Of a DNA stretch of 64,000 nucleotides, positions 1 to 11,408 are shown piece after piece. The notes below the pieces were generated by a model, which had not been told where the DNA came from, made no database searches, and saw nothing but the letters and a program-made list of their open reading frames with translations. The DNA is from Plantactinospora mayteni (GTDB taxonomy: Bacteria > Actinomycetota > Actinomycetes > Mycobacteriales > Micromonosporaceae). The stretch's first letter is position 1. Every line of letters begins with the position of its first letter. The stretch is taken from positions 1 through 64,000 of the forward strand of contig NZ_BONX01000010.1 of the NCBI RefSeq assembly GCF_016862935.1. Reading direction: 5' to 3'. The position numbers were made by a program, and so were the translations under genes.

Positions 1-20
1 CCGATCGGGTACGCGAACGC

Positions 21-51
21 GGGAGGGCCCTCAGCCGCCGAGGGCCCTCCC
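21..51. terminator. Hairpin terminator of an upstream gene
   Basis: An 11-bp perfect inverted repeat (GGGAGGGCCCT at 21-31 and its complement at 41-51) closes on a 9-nt loop. There is no T-tract, as is common in actinomycete terminators. It lies before the first gene and probably ends a transcript that enters from outside the window. Confidence 0.6.
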
Positions 52-116
52 CTATCGTCCCGGGGTCACGGCAGCGATGAACCGTGCCGGTGCCCCGTTT
101 TGGGTAAGGTCGCCGG

Positions 117-1799
117 GTGCCAGTCAACGTGAGCACCTCTACCGAGCTAGCCGACCGCGCCCGATCCGCCCTCGCACGCTCCGGCGCGGTGCCGCCGGAG
201 TGGAAGGTGGACCCGGCTGACCGGATCGGGTGGGCGGTGGCCCGGTTCGACGGCGGTGACCACGCCGGTGCCGTCGAGGAACTGACGGCATGCCTGGACG
301 GCTGGCTACCGAGGGAGTTCGCCGAAGCTGCGCCTCGAATCCTTACCGGCGAGCAGGCTGTGCGGGTTGCCACCGCCGCACTCGGCGGCGAGCATCCGTA
401 CCGTCCGTTCCAGAGTGGACGCAACGGCCCGGAGTACGCGGTCGCCGGGACGCTCGCCCGCCTGGTGGCCGGCGACTCCGACGCGGAGGCGGCGCTGCTT
501 CGGGCCGTACTGGTGGTCCGGCCGGACGAGGACCGCAGGTGGGCCCACTTCCGGGCCGCGCGCATCTCGGCGGTGTTCGCGGCGCTGGCCGAGGCGTACG
601 TCGGTGAGCCCGAACATCTCGACCGCTGGTCGGCGCTGCTGGACCGGGACGACCAGTCCTGCCTCGCTGCGGCAGCCGCCCTGTTGGGGCCCCTCGGCCT
701 CGCCGAGGCTGACCGGCGCTGCGGGACCGTCAAGGAGGTCGACGCCGACCGGCTCGTCGCCGCGTTCGTCGCGGCGGACCGGTTCGACGACGCGTTCACC
801 CTGGCGACCCGGCTCGACCCGGGTCAGCAACAGCGCGCGCTGCTGACGCTGGCGACGCCCGGACTCACCCCGGCGCGGGCAAAGGCGCTGGTGGCCGCGT
901 TCCGGAAGTGCCCGAAGGGAGGGCGCGAACGCGACGTACAGATGATCTACCAGCACCGATTCGCCCGGCTGTTCCTGGCACTGGAGCGGGTCGACGACGC
1001 GCTTGCCGTGCTGAGCCGGATGCGGGACTGCCGCGTGTCGGGATACGGGCCGGGCCCGCTCGCCCTCGACGTGTTGCGCTGGCTCGACGGCCGGCGCGAG
1101 GCGGCAACCCCGGAACGGCTCCGCGCCGTACTGGACACGCTGGCCGGCCCAGGGGTCATCCCGCAGGAGCTTGCCGCCGTGGTCGCGGACGTCGTACCGC
1201 TCGGCTATGCCCTGGCTGACGAGCCGCTGCGTACCGAGATCGTCGACGTGCACGTGCCCCGGCTGCGGGCCCGCCTGCGGACCGTACCGTGGGCGCTGCT
1301 GGCCGACGCCGGGCTCGGCGCCGCGCTTGTCGAAACGGGAGACGCCACCGCGCTCGACCCGGTGTACGCGCAGGCCACCGCCGGCCGACCCGACTCGCGG
1401 CTGAGCCTGGTACTGACCCGGCTGGCCAGCCGCACCGGCCTGTTCGCCCGGGATCGCGAGCTGTTCACCCGGCTGGTGACCGGCGTGTTGTCGGACGGTT
1501 ACTGGTGGTTCGCCGAGGCGCTGCTACCGGCTCTCGACGCCGAGGCTCGGACCGTCGTGCCGGACGCGCTGGCGGCGGTGCCCGCCGACTGCCGTCGCCA
1601 GGTCGTCGCCGTCGCGCGCTTCGCCGAGCGGGTCGGCGACTCCGGTCTACTCGCCGCCATGCTCGATGCGGCACCCGACGCGGAGAGTACCCGTCGAGTG
1701 GCCGGCCGCGCCGCGATGCTGCTGGCCCGGCACGGCGAGCTGCCCGAGGCGCTGGACCTCGCACGCCGGTGCGGTCTGGTCGGCGGAGAGTCGAGGTAA
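117..1799 (+). CDS. Hypothetical alpha-helical repeat protein
   Basis: A 560-residue protein starting at a GTG, rich in Ala, Leu, Arg and Asp, with no signal peptide and no membrane segment. The whole length reads as paired amphipathic helices with recurring patterns such as RFDDAFTLATRLD and RVDDALAVLSRM, so it is probably a TPR- or HEAT-like alpha-solenoid used for protein binding in the cytoplasm. No catalytic motif is visible and I do not recognise a named family. It stands alone: a hairpin precedes it and the next gene begins about 190 bp downstream. Codon use matches the rest of the window, so it is probably a real native gene. Its function cannot be stated. Confidence 0.75.
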   Translation: MPVNVSTSTELADRARSALARSGAVPPEWKVDPADRIGWAVARFDGGDHAGAVEELTACLDGWLPREFAEAAPRILTGEQAVRVATAALGGEHPYRPFQSGRNGPEYAVAGTLARLVAGDSDAEAALLRAVLVVRPDEDRRWAHFRAARISAVFAALAEAYVGEPEHLDRWSALLDRDDQSCLAAAAALLGPLGLAEADRRCGTVKEVDADRLVAAFVAADRFDDAFTLATRLDPGQQQRALLTLATPGLTPARAKALVAAFRKCPKGGRERDVQMIYQHRFARLFLALERVDDALAVLSRMRDCRVSGYGPGPLALDVLRWLDGRREAATPERLRAVLDTLAGPGVIPQELAAVVADVVPLGYALADEPLRTEIVDVHVPRLRARLRTVPWALLADAGLGAALVETGDATALDPVYAQATAGRPDSRLSLVLTRLASRTGLFARDRELFTRLVTGVLSDGYWWFAEALLPALDAEARTVVPDALAAVPADCRRQVVAVARFAERVGDSGLLAAMLDAAPDAESTRRVAGRAAMLLARHGELPEALDLARRCGLVGGESR

Positions 1800-1925
1800 G
1801 CCGGCCGGGTGTCCTCGGTGCCGGTGCCGAGCATGTGGCATCGCGGCGTTTGTCTCCGATGAACCCCGAGACCACGGTTGGGACCAGCCGTCGAAGAGCA
1901 GCCACGCCGAGATCTCACATGGCCG

Positions 1926-1939
1926 AACTTATATAAGTT
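1926..1939. promoter_or_regulatory. 14-bp perfect palindrome, probable operator
   Basis: AACTTATATAAGTT is perfectly self-complementary and entirely AT-rich apart from one C/G pair, in a region of about 70 % GC. It lies 53 bp before the ATG of the SRPBCC gene, where a promoter is expected. Size and composition fit an operator for a dimeric winged-helix repressor such as ArsR. Many SRPBCC genes are paired with an ArsR gene, but none is adjacent here, so the cognate protein is unknown. Confidence 0.5.
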
Positions 1940-1991
1940 GCTCCTGATACGCTGCCACCCGGTCCGACCGGAAGGCCAGCGTGAGGGAGTG

Positions 1992-2666
1992 ATGGTGGAC
2001 ATCGTCGACGAGATCAATGCGATCCACCGGAGGGTCGGCCGGGCCGGGACGCCGGTCGGCGAGGCCCGGACCGTCCTGTTGCGCCGGACCTACGACACCT
2101 CCGTGGACGACCTCTGGGACGCCGTCACCAACCCCGAACGGCTGCCCCGCTGGTTCCTGCCGGTCAGCGGGGAGTTCACGCTCGGCGGGCGCTACCAGGT
2201 GGAGGGGAACGCGGGCGGCGAGATCATCCGCTGTGAGCCGCCCCGCCTGCTCAGGCTGACCTGGGTCTTCGGCGAACCGGTCGAGGGCGGCTTCAGCGAG
2301 GTCGAGGTACGCCTCTCCCCCGCCGACGCCGCCGAGCAGGCCGCAGCCGAGCGGGCCGTACTCGAACTGGAGCACGTCGCTGTCATCGACCCGGAGCGGT
2401 GGACCGAGTACGGCCCCGGGGCGGTCGGCGTCGGCTGGGACCTGGCCCTGCTCGGCCTCGGCCTCTATCTGGGCGGCGGCGCGATCACCGACCCGGACGC
2501 CTGGGGCCGGTCCCGGGAGGCCCGGGAGTTCATGACGTTGAGCAGCAACGCCTGGGGAGCGGCGACGGTGGCCGGCGGCGAGCACCCGGACGAGGTGGCG
2601 GTGATGGTGGCCAACACCAGCCAGTTCTACGCCCCGGACCCGCCCGCCGGTCCGAACGCGCCCTGA
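1992..2666 (+). CDS. SRPBCC/AHSA1-type domain protein
   Basis: A 224-residue protein of the START/Bet v1-like SRPBCC superfamily, close to the AHSA1 (activator of Hsp90 ATPase homologue) type. Near residues 25-110 it shows the usual pattern: RTYDTSVDDLWDAVT, then PERLPRWFLPV, then GGRYQVEGNAGGEII and RLLRLTWVF. These proteins form a helix-grip fold with a hydrophobic ligand cavity, but the ligand is rarely known. I chose the ATG at 1992 because GAGGGAG lies just upstream; the frame is open further upstream to 1878, but that stretch contains the AT-rich palindrome and is better read as promoter. The C-terminal 90 residues are helical. It appears to be a single-gene unit. Confidence 0.8.
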   Translation: MVDIVDEINAIHRRVGRAGTPVGEARTVLLRRTYDTSVDDLWDAVTNPERLPRWFLPVSGEFTLGGRYQVEGNAGGEIIRCEPPRLLRLTWVFGEPVEGGFSEVEVRLSPADAAEQAAAERAVLELEHVAVIDPERWTEYGPGAVGVGWDLALLGLGLYLGGGAITDPDAWGRSREAREFMTLSSNAWGAATVAGGEHPDEVAVMVANTSQFYAPDPPAGPNAP

Positions 2667-2713
2667 GCCTGCACGCCCTCGGCGCGATGTTCGTGCTCTG
2701 CCAGGACGAGGCA

Positions 2714-3421
2714 CTACGGCCGTACCTGCTCGAAGTGGAACTCCCGGATGAAGCAGTCCCGGGGCTGCCCGACCGCGAACAGCACGCACTCCACGACTGA
2801 TCGGGCGGTGAGGGGTGCGCCCGCGACCCGTGGGCCGTCCTGCACGAAGTCCGGCGGATAGAGCGAGATCACCCGGATCCCCTCGGCGCGCAGCCGCTGC
2901 GACAGGATGCCGGCGAACCCGGCCTGGGCGTGCTTGGCGGCGTAGAAGGCCGGGTGCGCGTCGGACCGGTGGTGGCCGACCTCGCCGCAGGCGGAGACCA
3001 GGTTCACGATGTCGGGCCGGTCCGAGGCGCGGAGCAGCGGCAGCAGGTGCCGGGTGAGCAGTACCGTGCCGGTCACGGCTCCGGCGACGGTGTCGACGAT
3101 CTCGTGGTCGGAGGCGTCGTCGAGCCCGGCACCGGGCAGATAGGCGGCACCGTTGTTCACCAGCACGTCGATCCGGTCGGTCCGGTCGGCCAGCGCCGCC
3201 GCGAAGCCGCGTACCGAATCGGGTTTTGTCAGGTCGCAGCCGAACGCCTCGGCGGTGCCGGCGCCGCCCCGGGAGATCAGGTCCGCGGTCCGGCCGGCCG
3301 CCGCCGGGTCCCGGGCCGTGACGGCGACATGCGCGCCGCGCTCGGCGAACGCCAGTGCCAGGGTACGGCCGGTGTCCCGGCCCGCACCGGTGACCACGAC
3401 CCGCAGTCCGTCGAAGAGCAT
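2714..3421 (-). CDS. Short-chain dehydrogenase/reductase
   Basis: A classical SDR of about 235 residues. The cofactor loop reads TGAGRDTG, followed by the VNNGAAY segment (NNAG-type), a serine in LVSACGEVG, and the active-site pair in YAAKHA (Y-x3-K). An acidic or polar residue after beta-2 (ARD) leaves open whether NAD or NADP is used. The start is set at the ATG at 3421, where the Rossmann fold begins (MLFDGLRVVVTG); an in-frame start seven codons upstream is possible. It converges on the SRPBCC gene and ends 48 bp from it. The substrate cannot be predicted. The C-terminus (REFHFEQVRP) resembles SDRs whose tail closes over the active site. Confidence 0.85.
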   Translation of the reverse strand: MLFDGLRVVVTGAGRDTGRTLALAFAERGAHVAVTARDPAAAGRTADLISRGGAGTAEAFGCDLTKPDSVRGFAAALADRTDRIDVLVNNGAAYLPGAGLDDASDHEIVDTVAGAVTGTVLLTRHLLPLLRASDRPDIVNLVSACGEVGHHRSDAHPAFYAAKHAQAGFAGILSQRLRAEGIRVISLYPPDFVQDGPRVAGAPLTARSVVECVLFAVGQPRDCFIREFHFEQVRP

Positions 3422-3483
3422 CCGCCGAGTGCACCACCTCAAGCGCGGTCGAGGTCAACTCCCGGCCACCGCCGCCGATCCGG

Positions 3484-6096
3484 TCAACCGTCCTCGGTGC
3501 CGTCGAGCGCGGCGAGCAGGCCACGGATGGTGTCGGCCTCCAACGACTCCAGCTCGGTGTAGCCGGCGAGGGCGTGGCCGAAGTGCTGCCGGGCCCGAAC
3601 CCGGTCCCCGAGGTCCCGGTACGCGTGCCCGAGACCGGTGTGTGCCCGCGCCTGCGGCTCCCCGGCGCTGACGTCCCGGGCGATGGCGAGCGCCTCGGTG
3701 TGGTGGCCGAGGGCGTCGCCGGGGCGGCCGGTGGCGCGGGCGGCGTCGCCGAGACCGTTGAGCACCCACGCCTGCACCTCCCGGTCGTCGATCTCGCGGC
3801 AGATGCCGAGCGCCTCGGTGAGGTATTCGACGGCCCGGTGCGGCTCGCCGAGGCTGAGGTGGACGCTGCCGAGGTTGTCCAGCGCGTTGGCCTGACCCTG
3901 CCGGTGCCCGAGCTGCCGGAACACGGCCAGCGCCCGCCCGAGGTGGTCGGCGGCCGACCGGTGCCGGCTCAGCCGCTGCTCGGCGAGGCCGAGGTTGGTC
4001 AGCGCGGTCGCCTCACCCAGCCGGTTGCCGGCCCGGCGGGAGAGTTCGGCGGCCCGCTCGAAGTGGCCGGCCGCGGACTCGTAGCGACCCTGCTGCGCGT
4101 CGACGGTACCCAGGTTGCTCAGCGCGAGTGCCTGCTGGGAGTCGTCGCCGGTCGCCTCCGCGAGATCCATCGCCCGCCGGAGGTACCCGGCCGCCGGCTC
4201 GGGCCGCCCCCGGAGCCGTTCGAGGTTGCCGAGCACGGTGAACACCCGCGCCCGCTGGCTGCGGTCATCCGCCCGCCGTGCCGCGTCCAGCGCCTGCCGG
4301 AGATGCTCGACCGCCCGCTCGTACCGGCACAGGTGCAGGTGGGTGACGCCGATGCCGAGCAGCGCGTGGGCCTGTCCGGACGGGTCACCGGTCGCCTCGG
4401 CGGCACGGTATGCCTGGGTGTGTATCGCCAGCGCGTCGGTGTAGTGGCCGCCGTCGAGATAGCGGTAGAGCAGCGTCGACAGGTCGATGGTGTGCGCGGG
4501 CCAGTCTCGGGCTCCGGTGTGCGTCACCACGGCGGTCAGGTTGGGCAGCTCGGTGTCGAGCCAGGACCGGGCGGCCTCGGGGCCGGAGAGCGGGCGGGCG
4601 GTGCCGGCCAGCGCGCCGACCCGGAGCGGGCGACGGGTGTCGGTCAGGTCGAGCAGGTCCGTCGCGGTCCGGACCGTACCGAGGTAGGTGTCGAGGAGCC
4701 GGCCCAGCGCGGCTCGGCGCCCGGCGTCCGACTCGTGGGTGCCGGCGAGCCGGGTGGCGTAGCCGCGCAGCAGGTCGTGCATGCCGTACCGGTCGGTCCC
4801 GACGGGGTGCACCAGGTGTGCCCGGGCCAGCACCTCCAGGTCGGTACGGGCGGCTGCCGGGTCGCTGGCGGCGAGCGCGGCGGCGGCGTACTCGTCGAAG
4901 TCCGTGCCGGGGTGCAGGCCCAGCATCCGGAAGGTGCGGGCGACCGGCGGCGGCAGGTGTTGCACCGACCAGGAGAAGACGGCGGTGACGGCGGCTCGGG
5001 GATCCCCGTCGGCGTCCATCAGCTCCAGCCGGCGCTGCCGGTCGGCCAGCTCGGCGGTGAGGTCGGCCAGGGTGGCGGCCGGATGCGCGGCGGCCCGCTC
5101 GGCGGCGACCCGCAACGCCAGCGGCAGTCGGGCGCAGAGCTGTGCCAGGGTGGCGACCGCCTCCGGTTCGGCCTCGGCCCGCGCCCCGACCAGGTGGGTC
5201 AGCAGCGCGACCGCGTCGGGCAGCGGCAGCAGGTCGAGGTCGACCCGGCGGGCGCCGTCCCGGGCCACCAGGCCGGCCAGCCGGTCCCGGCTGGTCACCA
5301 CCACCGCGCAGGACGCCGTGCCGGGGAGCAGTGGACGGACCTGCTCCACCGTCGCCGCGTTGTCCAGCACGATCAGCATCCGCCGACCGGCGAGCTGGGT
5401 ACGGTAGCGGGCGGCCCGCTCCTCGACGTCGATCGGGATCTCCGCGCCGGTCACCCGCAACGAGGTCAGTAGCCGGGCCAGCGCGTCGGTGGGCGGCATC
5501 GGCTGCTCCGGGTCGTAGCCGCGCAGGTTCACGTAGAGCTGACCGTCCGGGAAGCGGTCGGCGACCCGGTGTGCCCAGTGCACGGCGAGCGCGGTCTTGC
5601 CGACTCCGGCGGTACCGGAGACGGCGGAGATCACCACCCCGGTCGGGGCCGGGCCGGCGAGGATCGCGTCGAGGCGGGCGAGCTGCTCGCCCCGGCCCAT
5701 GAAGGCGAAGACGTCGGCCGGCAACTGCCGGGGCACCGGGCGGTGGCCCGCCCGCACGCTCCGGCGCGGGGTCCGACGCTGCTCTTCGGCGACCCGGTCC
5801 CGGGCGGTGGCCAGCATCCCCTGCTCGACCGGTGTCGCGCCGAGCAGGCCGACCAGGATGTCGAACCGGTCGGTGGGCGGCAGGGTCCGGCCGGTCAGGT
5901 ATTCCGCCACCGCCGCCGTCGACCAGCCGGTCCGGGCGGCCAGCTCACGGTAGGTCAGCTCGCCGTCCCGGCGCTGCCGCGCGTGGCGACGCCGAAGCGC
6001 CCGCAGCACCGCCGCCAGGTCGGGCAGGGTCCGTACCCCGGAGACGTCGAGCGGCGACTGGTCGAAGACCTTCCCGTCCGAGCGGTACGCCACCAT
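3484..6096 (-). CDS. XRE / NB-ARC / TPR STAND regulator
   Basis: An 870-residue signal-transduction ATPase. Residues about 20-85 form an XRE-like helix-turn-helix (ELTYRELAARTGWSTAAVA). Residues about 125-400 form an NB-ARC NTPase with Walker A GTAGVGKT at about 160-168, Walker B MLIVLDNA and an RxDL-type segment. The remaining 400 residues are at least seven tetratricopeptide repeats (for example GQAHALLGIGVTHLHLCRYE). This is the AfsR-like architecture without a BTAD domain. Such proteins are thought to oligomerise on ATP after sensing a ligand or partner through the TPRs, then act on DNA. It is divergent from the secreted subtilase gene at 6500, which makes that gene a plausible target. 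The ATG at 6096 is directly followed by GTG, so the exact first codon is uncertain. Confidence 0.9.
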   Translation of the reverse strand: MVAYRSDGKVFDQSPLDVSGVRTLPDLAAVLRALRRRHARQRRDGELTYRELAARTGWSTAAVAEYLTGRTLPPTDRFDILVGLLGATPVEQGMLATARDRVAEEQRRTPRRSVRAGHRPVPRQLPADVFAFMGRGEQLARLDAILAGPAPTGVVISAVSGTAGVGKTALAVHWAHRVADRFPDGQLYVNLRGYDPEQPMPPTDALARLLTSLRVTGAEIPIDVEERAARYRTQLAGRRMLIVLDNAATVEQVRPLLPGTASCAVVVTSRDRLAGLVARDGARRVDLDLLPLPDAVALLTHLVGARAEAEPEAVATLAQLCARLPLALRVAAERAAAHPAATLADLTAELADRQRRLELMDADGDPRAAVTAVFSWSVQHLPPPVARTFRMLGLHPGTDFDEYAAAALAASDPAAARTDLEVLARAHLVHPVGTDRYGMHDLLRGYATRLAGTHESDAGRRAALGRLLDTYLGTVRTATDLLDLTDTRRPLRVGALAGTARPLSGPEAARSWLDTELPNLTAVVTHTGARDWPAHTIDLSTLLYRYLDGGHYTDALAIHTQAYRAAEATGDPSGQAHALLGIGVTHLHLCRYERAVEHLRQALDAARRADDRSQRARVFTVLGNLERLRGRPEPAAGYLRRAMDLAEATGDDSQQALALSNLGTVDAQQGRYESAAGHFERAAELSRRAGNRLGEATALTNLGLAEQRLSRHRSAADHLGRALAVFRQLGHRQGQANALDNLGSVHLSLGEPHRAVEYLTEALGICREIDDREVQAWVLNGLGDAARATGRPGDALGHHTEALAIARDVSAGEPQARAHTGLGHAYRDLGDRVRARQHFGHALAGYTELESLEADTIRGLLAALDGTEDG

Positions 6097-6227
6097 CCTG
6101 CTGGGACCCCTCCGGTCTCGGGTGCCGCCGTTTCGCCCCCTCGCCGCCCGGAGGTCGCCCGGGGCACCGCGCCGAAACCTGGGCCCCGGGCGGCAGGTCG
6201 TGGAGCCGGTGGCGATCCGACGGACGA

Positions 6228-6255
6228 AGCCTAGACCGCCGACTCAGATGATCAA
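6228..6255 (-). promoter_or_regulatory. Candidate promoter of the STAND regulator
   Basis: Read on the minus strand, TTGATC (6255-6250) and TAGGCT (6233-6228) are separated by 16 bp and resemble a sigma-70-type -35/-10 pair. This would give a leader of about 130 nt before the ATG at 6096. The rest of the 403-bp divergent spacer (6097-6499) shows no gene; the plus-strand ribosome binding site for the subtilase (GGAAAGGAGA) ends at 6492. Confidence 0.3.
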
Positions 6256-6499
6256 CAGATGTCTGCCGATTTCTGCTCCTGTTCGGAATCCGGAGATCGC
6301 CGCCCGCCGATCCGCGACCATCGCCACGTACATCCGGTGCTGCTTCGGGGCCGGTCCAGCGCCTCCACCGGGCCGGCCGGATCTCGCGGAGGTGTGGCGG
6401 CGACGCGACGACGAGGTCGGTCGGCTCGACACAGGTCCCACTCCAGAAGTCCGGCCCGAGGCGGCCCGGAGGGTGTTGTGCGGGAAAGGAGACCTGTCC

Positions 6500-8224
<1,725 letters not shown>

Positions 8225-8257
8225 CCACTGCCGGACCGGACAGAATGATCGCCAATG

Positions 8258-8287
8258 CGGCGCACGGTGGATCGACGCCGTGCGCCG
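8258..8287. terminator. Hairpin after the subtilase gene
   Basis: CGGCGCACGG (8258-8267) pairs perfectly with CCGTGCGCCG (8278-8287) over a 10-nt loop, starting 34 bp after the subtilase stop. There is no T-run. It probably separates the protease transcript from the regulator gene at 8382. Confidence 0.6.
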
Positions 8288-8381
8288 TACCGGTCCGACC
8301 GCCGACCAATGTACGGTTAGCTACGGGTTTCCACGGGAGCGGCCGCAGCCAGCAGGACGCGGTCTGGGGCGGTGACGGCCG

Positions 8382-11300
8382 GTGGGTAAGGCGGGGCTTC
8401 CCGGTGCCCTTCGCGGGTTCCGCGAGCGCGCCGGGCTGACCCAACAGGAGCTGGCCGACCGGGCCGGGCTGAGCGTCGGTGGGCTGCGCGATCTGGAGCA
8501 GGGACGTGTCGCCGCGCCGCGTCCGACCACCCTGCGCCGGCTCGCCGCCGGCCTCGCCATGTCCGATGTGGAGACCGCCGAGCTTGTCCACCTGGGCCAA
8601 CGTGCCCAGCCGCCGGCGTACGGCCTGCGGTTGCGGGTGTTGGGTCCGCTCGCCGTCCTCGTCAACGGGGTCGGCGTGGATCCGGGTTCGGTCAAGCAGC
8701 GCACCCTGCTGGCCGTGCTGGCGCTGACCCCGAACGAGCCGGTGCACCTGGACACGCTCGTCGAGGTGATGTGGGCCGGGCGACCGCCGGACGGCGCCGC
8801 CGGCCTGGCGCAGAACCACGTGTACCGGCTACGCCAGAGGTTGCGGTCGAGCGCGTCGCCCACTCACCCGGACCACCTGCTGCTGGCCAGCCGGGGCGGC
8901 TACCAGCTCTCCGTCACCGACGAGCAGCTCGATCTGCTCGATTTCCGTCGCCTCGTCGAGCGGGCCCGCGGCGCCCACCGGGACGGTGACCTGTCGGCCG
9001 CGTACGAGTGGTACCGACAGGCGACCGGTCTGTGGCGTGGTGCGCCGCTGGCCGACCTGGCCGGCCTACGGGTCCTGCCCGAGGTGGCAGCGCTGGACCG
9101 GGAACGGCAGGCGGTCGTCGTGGAGTACGCCGACACCGCCACCGCGCTCGGCCATCATGATCAAGTGCTGCCTGTGCTGCGCCAGGCCACCGACGCCGAT
9201 CCGCTGCACGAGGCCGCCCACGCGCGGTTGATGCTCGCGCTGGCCGGCAGCGGCCAGCAGGCCGCGGCGCTGGGGGTGTACGAGGCGCTGCGGCGACGGC
9301 TCGCCGACGAGCTGGGCGCGGACCCGGGACCCGAGTTGGTCGGCGCGCACCGGCGGGTGCTGCGCCAGGAGGTGACCCGACCCGCCGGGACCGGCCCGGC
9401 CCCGGTGAGCGCGCATCGGCAGCTGCCGCCGGACATGGCCGACTTCACCGGTCGCGAGGCCGAGCTGCGTACCCTGTGGTCGGCCCTGCCGCAGCCCGGG
9501 GAGGCGGGCACCACGCTGGTGATATCCGCGATCGAGGGAATGGCCGGGGTGGGCAAGACCCGGCTCGCCGTCCACCTCGCCCACCAACTGGTGCGATCCG
9601 GCCGGTACGTCGACGTACAGCTCTACGTGGACCTGCACGGTCACGCCGACGAGCCGCCGGCCGATCCGGCCACCGTGCTCGCCTCCTTCCTCCACCTGCT
9701 GGGTGTGCCCGGCGCCCAGATCCCCGACGGGCTGGACGCGCGGGCGGCGCTGTACCGGGACCGGTTGCACGGCCGGCAGGCCCTGGTCCTGTTGGACAAC
9801 GCCGCCAGCGACGACCAGGTGTTGCCGCTGCTACCGGCCAGTCCGACCAGCCTCGTCCTGGTCACCAGCCGTCGGATGCTCGCCCTCGACGGCACCCACA
9901 CCCTGAACCTCGACGTGTTCACCGCGCAGGACGCGCACGCGCTGCTCGGCCGGGTCGCCGGGGAACGGCGGGTCGCCGCCGATCCGGCCGCCGCCCGCCG
10001 GGTCGCCGACCTGTGCGGGCGGCTGCCGCTAGCGGTGGTCCTGGCCGCCCACCGGCTGCGGTCCCGACCGGCCTGGACATTCAGCGACCTTGCCGCCCGG
10101 CTCGACGCGGAGGGCAGCCGGCTCGGCGAACTGGCGGTCGGGAGCAGGCAGATCCGCGCGGTATTCGACCTCTCCTACCGGGCCCTCGATCCGGCCGACC
10201 AGCGGCTGTTCCGGTTGCTCGGACTGCACCCCGGCGACGACTTCACCGCCGAGTCGGCGGCGGCGCTGGCGGGCGTGGCGCCGCCGGTGGCCCGACGGAC
10301 CCTGGAGCGACTGGTGGACGAGCACCTCGTCACTCCGGTTACCGCCGACCGCTACCGACTGCACGACCTGCTCCGCGACTACGCCAGCACGCGGGCCAGG
10401 ACGGATGACGGCGACGGCGGCACCGGTGCCGCCGTCGACCGGATCCTCACCTGGTACCTGTACGCCGCCCACGCGGCCGTCCGCAGGCTGCTTCCGCTGA
10501 ACGTCGAGGTCGTCCTGGACGAGGGAGCCCGACCATCCCATCTGCCCGTGTTCGACGCGGACGAGCAGGCGTTCCAGTGGCTCGCCGCGGAACAGACCAC
10601 ACTGGTCGCCGCCGTCGCCAGTGCGGTCAGCCGTGGCAGAGATGACCTCGCCTGGCGCCTGCCCGCGGTCCTCCGGCTGTACTTCGAGCGCCGCAGCAAC
10701 TGGCACGACTGGTTCGGTACCAGTGAGATCGCACTCGACGCGGCACGCCGGGCCGGCGACCGGGTCGCCGAGGCGCTGATCCTCAGTGGCCTCGGTATCG
10801 CCTACGGGCAGCTCGACCAGACCGAGAAGGCTATCGAATGCCTCACCCGCTCGCTGGAGATCCGTCGTGCCGTCGACGACCGACATGGCGAAGGCCGGGC
10901 GCTCAACAACCTCGGGGTCACGTACGGCCGGCAGGGCAAGTTCCACGACGCCATCGAGCACCTGACTGCGGCCCTGGAGATCCGCCGGGAGACCGCCTCC
11001 GAGTACGACCAGGGCATGACGCTGGGAAACCTCGGTCGGGCGTACGCCGGGGCTGGGCAGCACGAGGAGGCGATCCGCTGCCTGGAGGAGGCGCTCGACC
11101 TCCGGCGGCGGCTGGCCGATCCGGTCGGTGTCGCCTCGGCGCTGTTCAACCTCGGTGAGGGGCTGATGCGCGCCGGGCAGCACCGGCAGGCCCTCGCCCA
11201 CCTGTACGAGGCACGCGACCTCTACCACGAGAAGCACTGTCGCGGATTCGAGGCGGAAACCCTGGAGGTGCTCGGTGACTGCCTGCTGCTCTGCGGCGAG

Positions 11301-11408
11301 TCGATCCGGGCCCGGGAGTGCTGGCAGCAGGCGCTGGAGGGGTTCGACGAACTCGGCCACCCGCGCGCCGAGGGACTGCGCCTCCGGCTGACACAGCACT
11401 CCGGGTAG
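8382..11408 (+). CDS. XRE + SARP (BTAD) + NB-ARC + TPR regulator
   Basis: A 1008-residue AfsR-like regulator with an added N-terminal XRE domain. Residues 1-65 form the helix-turn-helix (LTQQELADRAGLSVGGLRDLE), about 83-175 an OmpR-type winged helix (LRVLGPLAVLVNG to NHVYRLRQRL), about 180-325 the bacterial transcriptional activation domain, about 345-620 an NB-ARC ATPase with Walker A GMAGVGKT and LVLLDNA, and about 780-990 tetratricopeptide repeats (EALILSGLGIAYGQLDQTEKA). SARP family proteins activate secondary-metabolite or differentiation genes by binding direct repeats near -35. No biosynthetic cluster adjoins this one, so its target is unknown; the upstream subtilase is the nearest candidate. 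Having both an XRE and an OmpR-type DNA-binding domain in one chain is a known but less common layout. Confidence 0.9.
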   Translation: MGKAGLPGALRGFRERAGLTQQELADRAGLSVGGLRDLEQGRVAAPRPTTLRRLAAGLAMSDVETAELVHLGQRAQPPAYGLRLRVLGPLAVLVNGVGVDPGSVKQRTLLAVLALTPNEPVHLDTLVEVMWAGRPPDGAAGLAQNHVYRLRQRLRSSASPTHPDHLLLASRGGYQLSVTDEQLDLLDFRRLVERARGAHRDGDLSAAYEWYRQATGLWRGAPLADLAGLRVLPEVAALDRERQAVVVEYADTATALGHHDQVLPVLRQATDADPLHEAAHARLMLALAGSGQQAAALGVYEALRRRLADELGADPGPELVGAHRRVLRQEVTRPAGTGPAPVSAHRQLPPDMADFTGREAELRTLWSALPQPGEAGTTLVISAIEGMAGVGKTRLAVHLAHQLVRSGRYVDVQLYVDLHGHADEPPADPATVLASFLHLLGVPGAQIPDGLDARAALYRDRLHGRQALVLLDNAASDDQVLPLLPASPTSLVLVTSRRMLALDGTHTLNLDVFTAQDAHALLGRVAGERRVAADPAAARRVADLCGRLPLAVVLAAHRLRSRPAWTFSDLAARLDAEGSRLGELAVGSRQIRAVFDLSYRALDPADQRLFRLLGLHPGDDFTAESAAALAGVAPPVARRTLERLVDEHLVTPVTADRYRLHDLLRDYASTRARTDDGDGGTGAAVDRILTWYLYAAHAAVRRLLPLNVEVVLDEGARPSHLPVFDADEQAFQWLAAEQTTLVAAVASAVSRGRDDLAWRLPAVLRLYFERRSNWHDWFGTSEIALDAARRAGDRVAEALILSGLGIAYGQLDQTEKAIECLTRSLEIRRAVDDRHGEGRALNNLGVTYGRQGKFHDAIEHLTAALEIRRETASEYDQGMTLGNLGRAYAGAGQHEEAIRCLEEALDLRRRLADPVGVASALFNLGEGLMRAGQHRQALAHLYEARDLYHEKHCRGFEAETLEVLGDCLLLCGESIRARECWQQALEGFDELGHPRAEGLRLRLTQHSG

